Assembly: GCF_042680685.1 (NCBI RefSeq)
Contig: NZ_JBHUEA010000009.1
Span: 1 to 64,000 of the forward strand
Direction: 5' to 3'
DNA length: 64,000 bases
From: Amnibacterium endophyticum
GTDB lineage: Bacteria > Actinomycetota > Actinomycetes > Actinomycetales > Microbacteriaceae
The notes beneath the pieces are model-generated. The model did not search any database. It was not told the DNA's origin and saw only the letters and a list, made by a program, of their open reading frames with translations. Positions 7,883 to 14,729 of the stretch are shown piece after piece (position 1 is the stretch's first letter; every line of letters starts with the position of its first letter). A program made the translations under genes and the position numbers.

Positions 7883-8839
7883 ATGCCTGCGACGACCCTC
7901 TCCGTGATCGTGCCCTGCCGCGACGCGGCGCGGCACCTGCCCGTCGCGCTCGCCGCAGCGCAGCGCAACGACGACGAGGGCACCGAGTGGCTGCTCGTCG
8001 ACGACGGCTCGACCGACGCGACGCCGCGGCTGCTCGCGGCCTTCCGTCCGATGCGGGGGCGCGTGCGGGTGCTGACGATGCCGGAGCCCTCGGGCGTGGT
8101 CGCGGCGCGCGCCGCCGCGCTGCGCGAGGCGGCGGGACGGTACGTGACGTTCGTGGACGCCGACGACTGGCTGGCGCCGGGGCACCTGCCGGCGATGGTC
8201 GCGGCGATCCGCCGCCTCGACGTCGACTTCGTGCGGTGCGACCACCTGCAGGTGACCGGGACGCGCCGGTCGCTGCGCCGGGTGCCCGAGGGGCGGCGCG
8301 ACCGCCCCCTGCCGGCGCACGAGGGGATCGGGACGCGGCCCGGCACGCTCTCGGCGGTCGACGCGCCGAACCTCTGGGCCGGGGTCTACGACCGCCGCCT
8401 CGCGGACCGCGGGCTGCTCGACGTCGACCCCGCCATCCGCACCGCCGAGGACCGCATGACGATCTGGCGACTGCACCTGCACGCCGACCGCTTCGCCGTG
8501 GTCGACGCCCCCGGCTACCGCTACCGCCGCGAGGTCGCCGGGTCCCTCACCGCCATCGGGGACGAGCGCCAGCTGCACTTCTTCGACGCCTACGAGGCCG
8601 TCGGACGCGACCTCGACGCCGACCCCGCGCTCGAGCGGTTCCGGCCGAAGCTCGTGCGGTGCGTGGTCGACCTGGTCGCGCACCACGAGGTCAGCCGCGC
8701 CCGCCTGCACCCGCTCGTGCACCGCCGCTTCCGGGCGCGGGCGCGGGCCACGCTGCGCGGCCTGCCCGCACCGCTGGTGCGGCAGGCGGTGGCGACGCTC
8801 GTGCCGGAGCGGGTCGCGGCCTTGAGGGGGCTCGCCTGA
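7883..8839 (+). CDS. Family 2 glycosyltransferase
   Basis: This GT-A enzyme (318 residues) starts with the GT2 signature LSVIVPCRDAARHLP, has DDGSTDATPRLL and carries the metal/nucleotide-binding FVDADDWL near residue 94. It has no membrane segment, so it probably works on the inner face of the membrane, adding a sugar to a lipid-linked or nascent glycan. The ATG at 7883 follows TACCGT (7869-7874) by 8 bases. Its stop overlaps the start of the polysialyltransferase-family gene (TGATG), making a two-gene unit that converges on the nonulosonate genes. Confidence 0.88.
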   Translation: MPATTLSVIVPCRDAARHLPVALAAAQRNDDEGTEWLLVDDGSTDATPRLLAAFRPMRGRVRVLTMPEPSGVVAARAAALREAAGRYVTFVDADDWLAPGHLPAMVAAIRRLDVDFVRCDHLQVTGTRRSLRRVPEGRRDRPLPAHEGIGTRPGTLSAVDAPNLWAGVYDRRLADRGLLDVDPAIRTAEDRMTIWRLHLHADRFAVVDAPGYRYRREVAGSLTAIGDERQLHFFDAYEAVGRDLDADPALERFRPKLVRCVVDLVAHHEVSRARLHPLVHRRFRARARATLRGLPAPLVRQAVATLVPERVAALRGLA

Positions 8840-10161
8840 TGCGCGTGCAGCTGTTCGAGGCGTCGACCTCGTACCAGCTGATGGTGCTCGCGGCCGCGAT
8901 CGACGCCGGCTGCTTCGAGCCCGTCGACGAGCGGCTGCTGCTCGTCAGCGTCAACACCCCCGTGCCGGAGGTCGCGAGCCGGCCCGACGAGGCGCCCGGG
9001 ATCGACTCCCTGCTGGGCCGGTTCGACCGGGTGCTCTCGCTGAACGACCTGCTCGCCCCCGTGCACCCGGCCGCGTTCCGCCCGCGGCAGGGCGAGCAGC
9101 CGCTGTTCGAGCGACTGCTCCGCGCGGCGATGGGCCTTCCGGTCGACGCCGCGGTCGAGCTGGTCGTCGAGTCGGTGCAGGCACCGCCCTCCCGCAGCCT
9201 GCTGAACGTCTTCGGCGGGTCGGCGGCGACCGTCTACGCCGAGGGGCTGATGAGCTACGGCCCGACCCGCGACCCGCTGCCGCCCCAGGCGGGTTCCCGC
9301 GTGCGGCGGGTGCTGCACCTCGACCTCGTGCCCGGGCTCGAGCCGCTGCTGCTGACGGAGTACGGGGTGCCCGCCGAGGCGGTGCCCGCGGACGCGTTCC
9401 GCGCGGTGGTCGCCGAGGTCGCGGCCGCGGCGCGCCCGACGGTGCCCGACGAGCCGTACGCGCTCGTGCTCGGGCAGTACCTCGCCCAGCTGGGCCTGCT
9501 GAGCGACCGGGCGGAGGCGGCGCTCATGGCGGACCTCGTGCGCGCCGCCGCTGCCGCCGGGCACCGCCTCATCGCGGTGAAGCCGCATCCGAGCGCGCCG
9601 CCGGACGCCCTCGACGCGGCGCTGGAGGCGGCACCCGGCGCCCGGGTGGTGCTGCTGACCGACCCGGTGCCGGCGGAGGCGCTCTGCGCGGTGCGGCCGC
9701 CCGAGCTCGTGCTCGGCTGCTTCTCCACCGGGCTCGTCACGGCCGCCCGCTACTGGAGCGTGCCCGCGGCGTCCCTCGGTGCGGAGCGGGTGCTGGCCGC
9801 CCTGCCGCGCTTCGAGGACAGCAACCGCGTGCCGCTCGCGATCGTCGAGCGCTGGCTGCCCGGCGCGGACGGCCGGCCCGCGCACCTCACCGACCACGCG
9901 GCCCTGCAGCGCTTCGTTCGGACGGTCGGCTACGCGATGCAGTGGCGCGCGCACCCGGAGTGGCGCGAGGACGCGGCCGCGGCGCTCGCGGAGGACCCGG
10001 CGGCCTACGCGGCGGCGGTGCCGCGGGAGCGGCTGCGGCGCCTCGCCCTCCCGGGCGGCTGGCCCGTCGCGCTCTCCGGGCCCGCCTTCGCGCGGACCTC
10101 CCCGATGGCCGAGCGGGCGCTGGGCGCCGGAACGGCGCTCCGCCGCCGCCTCACCCGCTGA
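8839..10161 (+). CDS. Polysialyltransferase-family (POLYST) glycosyltransferase
   Basis: The 440-residue protein resembles the GT-B alpha-2,8-polysialyltransferase family: an N-terminal FEASTSYQLMVLAAAID, a YAEGLMSYG segment matching the acidic-acidic-Gly motif, the HP motif in LIAVKPHPSAPP, and a late Ser/Thr motif in LGCFSTGLVTAARYW. In characterised enzymes these residues act in CMP-sialic acid transfer. Location beside CMP-nonulosonate genes supports a nonulosonate transferase. Whether it polymerises, adds single residues or uses another donor cannot be told from sequence. Start ATG 8839 overlaps the GT2 stop. Confidence 0.72.
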   Translation: MRVQLFEASTSYQLMVLAAAIDAGCFEPVDERLLLVSVNTPVPEVASRPDEAPGIDSLLGRFDRVLSLNDLLAPVHPAAFRPRQGEQPLFERLLRAAMGLPVDAAVELVVESVQAPPSRSLLNVFGGSAATVYAEGLMSYGPTRDPLPPQAGSRVRRVLHLDLVPGLEPLLLTEYGVPAEAVPADAFRAVVAEVAAAARPTVPDEPYALVLGQYLAQLGLLSDRAEAALMADLVRAAAAAGHRLIAVKPHPSAPPDALDAALEAAPGARVVLLTDPVPAEALCAVRPPELVLGCFSTGLVTAARYWSVPAASLGAERVLAALPRFEDSNRVPLAIVERWLPGADGRPAHLTDHAALQRFVRTVGYAMQWRAHPEWREDAAAALAEDPAAYAAAVPRERLRRLALPGGWPVALSGPAFARTSPMAERALGAGTALRRRLTR

Positions 10162-10256
10162 CCGCGGGCCGCGGCGGTCCCTTCGAGAGCCTCAGGACGT
10201 CGCTCGAGGCCCGCGCCGCCCGCGTCCCGCACCGTCGGTCGAGGTGCGACGAAGGA

Positions 10257-10300
10257 GCCTCGAGACCACCCCCGCCCGTGGACGACGGCGGTCTCGAGGC
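10257..10300. terminator. Hairpin terminator between convergent glycan operons
   Basis: GCCTCGAGACC (10257-10267) pairs perfectly with GGTCTCGAGGC (10290-10300) around a 22-base loop, just past the polysialyltransferase-family gene and just before the neuB stop on the other strand. No T-run follows, as is usual at this GC content. Confidence 0.6.
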
Positions 10301-10315
10301 GCCGGTCGGGTCGCC

Positions 10316-11191
10316 TCAGGCGCCGACGCGGCGGAGCTTCGACAGCGGGGCGAGCTCGCCGGGGAAGATCCGCTTCACGCCGTCGCCGCGGGCCTCGCCG
10401 ACGATGCGGATGTCGCGCACCAGCGTCATCAGGCCGTGCGGCTCGAGCGACGCCGCGTGGTCGCTGCCCCACATGGCGCGGTCGAGCGTGATGTGCCGCT
10501 CCACCGCGACCGCGCCCATCGCCACGGCCGCGACCGAGATCTGCAGGCCGGGCTCGTGGCCCGAGTAGCCGACGGGGACGCCGTAGCGCTGCTTCAGCGT
10601 CTCGATCATCAGCAGGTTCGCCTCCTCCGCCGGCAGCGGGTAGGTGCTGGTGGCGTGCAGCATGAGCAGCCCGTCGGTGCCGAGGATCTCCACCGCCCGG
10701 TCGATCTGCTCGATCGTCGACATCCCGGTGGACAGGATGACCGGCTTGCCGGTCTCCGCGAGGCGCTGCAGCAGCTCCTCGTCGGTCACCGACGCCGACG
10801 CGACCTTGTGCGCGACGACGTCGAGGTCCTCGAGGAAGTCGACCGACGGCACGTCCCAGGGGGAGGCGTACCAGTCGAGGCCGCGGCTGTCGGCGTAGGC
10901 GCCGATCTCCGCGTACTGCTCCCGGTCGAACTCGACGCGGTAGCGGTACTCGAGGTAGGTCATCGTGCCCCACGGCGTCTCCCGCGGCACGTCCCGCATG
11001 TGCTGCGGGGTCGAGATCTCGGGCGTGCGCTTCTGGAACTTCACCGCCTGCACGCCGGCGACCGCGGCGACGTCGATCAGCCTCTTGGCGATCTCGACGT
11101 CGCCGTTGTGGTTCAGGCCGATCTCGCCGATCACGTAGACCGGGCTCCCCTCGCCGACCGTCCAGCGGCCGATCTGCAGCGAGTCGCTCAT
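10316..11191 (-). CDS. neuB: Nonulosonic acid synthase, NeuB type, without SAF domain
   Basis: NeuB enzymes condense PEP with a mannose-type sugar to make sialic acid or a relative. The 291-residue protein contains the full TIM barrel: YVIGEIGLNHNGD, AVKFQKRTP, ASPWDVPSVDFL, KVASASVTDEELL, ILSTGMST, HATSTYPLP, VGYSGHEPG and VERHITLDRAMWGSDH. It ends right after the barrel (LSKLRRVGA), so the C-terminal SAF/antifreeze-like domain of Neu5Ac synthases (usually about 340-350 residues) is missing. From the literature as I recall it, that domain helps hold the N-acetyl group of ManNAc. Its absence, together with no neuC here and a HAD phosphatase fused to NeuA, favours a deaminated product (Kdn) made from mannose 6-phosphate. 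That is inference. ATGA overlap with neuA. Confidence 0.85.
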   Translation of the reverse strand: MSDSLQIGRWTVGEGSPVYVIGEIGLNHNGDVEIAKRLIDVAAVAGVQAVKFQKRTPEISTPQHMRDVPRETPWGTMTYLEYRYRVEFDREQYAEIGAYADSRGLDWYASPWDVPSVDFLEDLDVVAHKVASASVTDEELLQRLAETGKPVILSTGMSTIEQIDRAVEILGTDGLLMLHATSTYPLPAEEANLLMIETLKQRYGVPVGYSGHEPGLQISVAAVAMGAVAVERHITLDRAMWGSDHAASLEPHGLMTLVRDIRIVGEARGDGVKRIFPGELAPLSKLRRVGA

Positions 11192-12351
11192 CTCTCCTCC
11201 TCCTGCGCGGCGAGCACCAGCTCCGCCGCCTCGCGGACGGCGCCGTGGCCGCCCCGTCTGGTGAGGACGACCCGTGCCGCCCCCAGGACGTCCGGGTGCG
11301 CGTCGGCGACCGCGACCGGCCAGCCGACGAGCGCCATGGCCGTCAGGTCGTTCACGTCGTTGCCGACGTACGCGCACTCCGCGGGGTCGACGCCCCGCTC
11401 CGCCAGCCACGCGCCGAGCGCGGCGGCCTTGTCCTCGACGCCCTGCAGCACCGGCACCTGCAGCTTCGCGCCCCGGGCCGCGACGACCGCGTTGCGCTCC
11501 TTGCTGAGGATCAGGACCGGCACGCCGGCGCGCCGCAGGCGCTCGACGCCCATCCCGTCGGAGCGGCTCACGCGCACCGACTCGCGCCCGTCGTCGCCGA
11601 CGACGGCGGCGTCGTCCGTGTGCACCCCGTCGAAGTCGGTCACGAGCGCACCGGCGGGGATCGCCGCCGGCCGCGCGTCGAGCGCGGGGGCCAGCAGGCG
11701 GGCCAGCCGCAGCTCGTCGGGGGAGTCGATCTCGAGCGCGCGGTCCGCGTCGACCTCCTCGATCCCGACGCGGCCGAAGAACCGGAAGCCCGCCCGGCGG
11801 AACCCGGCGACGTCCATCACGTAGAAGGCGCCGGTCTCCTGGAAGTGGGGCTCGCGGTCCTGCCGACGGGGGCGGAAGGAGGCGTCGTGGTTGACGCCGG
11901 TGGCCCCGTCCCTGCCGCGACGCCAGAGGAAGGCGTAGGTCTCGAACGCCGAGAAGACGCTGTCGGCCTCGCCGGCGGCGACCCGTGCGACGGCCCGGCG
12001 CAGCGGCTCGGGCTCGATGAAGGGCGAGGTCGCCTGCAGGAAGACGAGCACGTCGGGGCGCACGCCCTCCGCCTCGATCGCGTCGAGCGCGTGGAGGAGG
12101 GCGGACTCGCTGCTGGCGGTGTCGCCCGCGAGGTCCTCCGGCCGCTGCACGACGCGGGCGCCGGCGGCGACGGCGGCCGCGGCGATCGCGTCGTCGTCCG
12201 TCGAGACCCGCACGTCCGCGACGCCGGCCGCGAGCGCCGGCTCGATCTCGCGGGCGACCAGCGGCACCCCGCCGACTCGGGCGACGTTCTTGCCGGGCAC
12301 GCCCTTCGAGCCGCCGCGGGCGGGGATGACGGCGACGACGGAGGCGGTCAC
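11188..12351 (-). CDS. neuA: CMP-nonulosonate cytidylyltransferase fused to a HAD phosphatase
   Basis: Residues 1 to about 225 form a CMP-sialate/CMP-KDO synthetase-like domain: VVAVIPARGGSKGVPGKN (CTP loop), STDDDAIA, VFLQATSPFI and FQETGAFYVMD. Residues about 235-387 form a KDO8P/KDN9P-phosphatase-type HAD domain with intact motifs: catalytic DFDGVHTDD, SRSDGMGVERLRRAG, LILSKERN, a Lys in GVEDKAAALG and the metal motif GNDVNDLTAM. All HAD residues are present, so the phosphatase is probably active and not just structural. One polypeptide could then remove the 9-phosphate and activate the product with CMP. GTG start at 12351 overlaps the upstream stop; ATGA coupling to neuB. Confidence 0.88.
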   Translation of the reverse strand: MTASVVAVIPARGGSKGVPGKNVARVGGVPLVAREIEPALAAGVADVRVSTDDDAIAAAAVAAGARVVQRPEDLAGDTASSESALLHALDAIEAEGVRPDVLVFLQATSPFIEPEPLRRAVARVAAGEADSVFSAFETYAFLWRRGRDGATGVNHDASFRPRRQDREPHFQETGAFYVMDVAGFRRAGFRFFGRVGIEEVDADRALEIDSPDELRLARLLAPALDARPAAIPAGALVTDFDGVHTDDAAVVGDDGRESVRVSRSDGMGVERLRRAGVPVLILSKERNAVVAARGAKLQVPVLQGVEDKAAALGAWLAERGVDPAECAYVGNDVNDLTAMALVGWPVAVADAHPDVLGAARVVLTRRGGHGAVREAAELVLAAQEEER

Positions 12352-12746
12352 GAGGCCCGGCTCCCTCGTTCATCCGATGTTCCCGCGATGGACACCCGCG
12401 ATCGGGGCCGCAGGGCGCGTCGCGGCCCGGAGAGCCGCCGTTCGAGGTCGCCGATGCGCTGCTCGTAGCCCGCGATCGCGGCGAGCCGGGCCCGCTCGCG
12501 GGCTCCCCGGTCGTCCTCGCGGGCGCCCGCCGCGGCCCGCTGCTCGCTCAGCGCCGCGACGTGCGCGGCGAGCAGCCGGTGGTCGCGCTCCAGCTCGGCG
12601 ACGCGCGTCCGCAGCGCGCGCACCTCCGACACCAGCGCCTCCGGGCCGCGGGCGGCGAGCGTCGCATCCTCGAGCCGCACCGCCGCGCGGGGGCGGCGGG
12701 CGCGCAGCAGCTGCCAGTACGGGCCGATCAGCCGGCGGGCGCTCAT
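12348..12746 (-). CDS. Small coiled-coil protein in the nonulosonate operon
   Basis: The 132-residue, very basic protein has no membrane segment. A heptad-rich helix (VSEVRALRTRVAELERDHRLLAAHVAALSEQ, about residues 39-70) predicts a coiled coil, followed by a second Arg/Glu-rich helix (YEQRIGDLERRLSG). It overlaps its upstream and downstream genes by 4 bases each, so it is firmly part of the operon and may tether or pair glycosyltransferases. No homologue recognised. Confidence 0.6.
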   Translation of the reverse strand: MSARRLIGPYWQLLRARRPRAAVRLEDATLAARGPEALVSEVRALRTRVAELERDHRLLAAHVAALSEQRAAAGAREDDRGARERARLAAIAGYEQRIGDLERRLSGPRRALRPRSRVSIAGTSDERGSRAS

Positions 12747-13399
12747 GCCAGCGGCTCCAGCCAGCCGGCACGCCGCCACCGGTGCAGCAGCCGGCGCTCG
12801 CGGTGCAGCCGGTGCTCCGGGGTCAGGCGCACCGCGGGCCCCCAGTGGTGATCGAGGTGCGCGGAGCGCGACGGGCGGCCGACGAGGCTCGAGCCGGCGA
12901 GCAGGATCCGTGCATGCGGGAACAGTCGGTGCACCAGGTGAACGGCGAGTGTCCCGGTGGTGGGCCAGGCGATGTCCGCGGGGCCCATCCGCAGCGCGGC
13001 GCGTGTCCGGGAGGTGAACGCCCGGTTCGAGACCGGCACCAGCTCGAGGTCCGTCGGCCACCACGGCGGGAGGGCCTCCGGCTCGAAGAAGTCCCGCCCC
13101 GGCTCCGCGAGCAGGTAGAGGCGCCGGCCGTGGTCGGCGAAGGTGTCCGGGCCGGGCACGACGGCCCGGTGCAGCACGACGGCGTCGGTGCGGCGGCCGA
13201 CCGCCGCCTCCGCGCGGTCGAGCGCGAAGGTCGTCATCCGCACCACCAGGCCCGCAGCGTCGATCCGCCGCGCCCGCAGGGCCGACGGCGGCAGCGGAGC
13301 GTTGCCCACGACGGCGATCTCGCGCGGGGCGCGGTCGCCGCAGCGGGCGGCGAGCAGGGCGCGCAGGATCGCGGCCTGGTCGGGGACGGCGGCGGGCAC
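12743..13399 (-). CDS. GT29-like putative sialyltransferase
   Basis: The 218-residue protein shows the order of sialylmotifs of family GT29. EIAVVGNAPLPP followed by IDAAGLVVRMTTF and VGRRTD resembles motif L. AWPTTGTLAVHLVHRLFP followed by ILLAGSSLVG resembles motif S. A His-rich HLDHHWGP with a later HRER stands where the VS motif (H...E) would be. GT29 enzymes use CMP-sialic acid, and the next genes make such a donor. I chose GTG 13399, 7 bases after TACCAT (complement of 13407-13412); GTG 13417 is the alternative. Similarity was judged by eye, so the family is probable rather than certain. Confidence 0.6.
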   Translation of the reverse strand: MPAAVPDQAAILRALLAARCGDRAPREIAVVGNAPLPPSALRARRIDAAGLVVRMTTFALDRAEAAVGRRTDAVVLHRAVVPGPDTFADHGRRLYLLAEPGRDFFEPEALPPWWPTDLELVPVSNRAFTSRTRAALRMGPADIAWPTTGTLAVHLVHRLFPHARILLAGSSLVGRPSRSAHLDHHWGPAVRLTPEHRLHRERRLLHRWRRAGWLEPLA

Positions 13400-13472
13400 G
13401 GCGCGGATGGTAGCCACGGCGCGTGACCCGCCCGGGCTATCGTGCGCGTCGCCCGACCGCCTGGAGGACGCC

Positions 13473-14660
13473 GTGCACGCCGTGCTGATCACCGGATTCG
13501 ACTCGAGCCTGAAGTGGGCCTCGCGGCTGGCGGAGGCGCTCGCCGCCCGCGGGATCGAGCCACGGCTCGTGGCCCCGACCTCGGTCGCGGCGCACCGCCT
13601 CGGCGACGCGCAGATCCGCGCGGTCACCGAGCGGCCGGTCCGCACCGCGGCCTGGCCGCAGCTCGTCGCGGAGGCCGCCGCGGCGGACGTCGCCGTCCCG
13701 GTGCTCGACGGCCCGAACGTGGAGCGGTTCTTCCGCGACGTGCACGCCACCGGCGGACGGCCGGTCCTCGGCGCCGGGTACGTCGGCATGGTGCTCTACG
13801 ACACGGTGAGCGGCTACCTCGGCCGGTCGCTCGCGGACGTGCTCGCCGTGAACTCCCGCACCGACCACGCCGCCTTCCGGCTGGCCGCGACCGAGCTGGG
13901 CCTGCCCGACGGCAACCTGCTGCTGACCGGGCTGGCGCTCCTGCCCGCGGCCCCCGCCGCGCCGCGCCGCGGGCCGATCCGCACCGTGCTGCTCGCCGAC
14001 CAGCCGACCGTGCCGCGGCAGGAGGCGGACCGGGTGCTGCTGTGGGACCGCCTGCTGCGGTACGCCGAGCGCCATCCGGACCGGCAGGTGCTGCTGAAGC
14101 CGCGGCACCGGCCCGGGGAGGACACCTTCCACCGGATGCGCGTCGCGCCCGAGACCTGGGCCGCGTCCCGCGACCTGCCGCCGAACCTCCGCATCGACCA
14201 CACCCCGATCGACCGGCAGGCGGGCGCGGTCGACCTGCTGCTCACCGTCTCGTCCACCGCGGCGCTCGAAGCCGTCGCCGCGGGCACCCGGGTCGCCTTC
14301 GTCGCCGACCGCGTGGACGACGGCTCGCTGAACCCGCCGCTGCTGCCGTCGGGCCTGCTGCGCCGCTTCGAGCAGATCGAGCGCGACGAGCTGGGGGAGC
14401 CGCACCCCGAGTGGCTGGCCGACGTCTTCCCGGCCGCGGACGGGCTCGCGCCGGCGGAGCGGTTCGCCGAGCGCCTCGCCGCGGTGGCGGCCGGCGACGC
14501 GCCGCGGCTGCACGACGCGCTGTGGGACTCCGGCGTGCACCGCGCCCGGCGGGAGACCGAGGCTGCCCGGGCGTCGTTCGGCTCCGCGCGGCGCCGCCTC
14601 ACGCCCCGGCGGATCGCCGCGGGCGGCCTGCGGCGCGCGCTCGCCGTGCTGGTGCGCTGA
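13473..14660 (+). CDS. GT-B-like putative glycosyltransferase (DUF6716 type)
   Basis: The 395-residue protein starts ITGFDSSLKWASRLAEALAARG and has AVPVLDGPN, QVLLKPRHRPGEDTFH and DLLLTVSSTAALEAVAAGTRVAFV. The late Lys-Pro-Arg-His and Ser-Ser-Thr motifs are positioned like the HP and S/T motifs of GT-B polymerases (polysialyl- and glycerophosphotransferases). It fits what I know as DUF6716, putative glycosyltransferases of actinobacterial surface-glycan loci. The GTG at 13473 has GGAGG 7 bases upstream. It diverges from the GT29-neuA-neuB operon with a 73-base gap. Confidence 0.65.
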   Translation: MHAVLITGFDSSLKWASRLAEALAARGIEPRLVAPTSVAAHRLGDAQIRAVTERPVRTAAWPQLVAEAAAADVAVPVLDGPNVERFFRDVHATGGRPVLGAGYVGMVLYDTVSGYLGRSLADVLAVNSRTDHAAFRLAATELGLPDGNLLLTGLALLPAAPAAPRRGPIRTVLLADQPTVPRQEADRVLLWDRLLRYAERHPDRQVLLKPRHRPGEDTFHRMRVAPETWAASRDLPPNLRIDHTPIDRQAGAVDLLLTVSSTAALEAVAAGTRVAFVADRVDDGSLNPPLLPSGLLRRFEQIERDELGEPHPEWLADVFPAADGLAPAERFAERLAAVAAGDAPRLHDALWDSGVHRARRETEAARASFGSARRRLTPRRIAAGGLRRALAVLVR

Positions 14661-14664
14661 CGGC

Positions 14665-14719
14665 GTTCACCTCCCGGTCACCTCTCGACCCCCGGCCGGA
14701 CGCCTGCGGCGCCTACCGT
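14665..14719 (+). promoter_or_regulatory. PHO box and promoter of the GlfT2-like gene
   Basis: Two abutting 11-mers, GTTCACCTCCC (14665-14675) and GGTCACCTCTC (14676-14686), form a direct repeat of the GTTCACC-N4 type bound by PhoP/RegX3-like regulators in actinobacteria. A -10 TACCGT lies at 14714-14719, exactly 27 bases after the box. The pstS box has the same 27-base spacing to an identical TACCGT. The ATG is 10 bases past the -10. Confidence 0.8.
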
Positions 14720-14729
14720 CGGCGGACCC

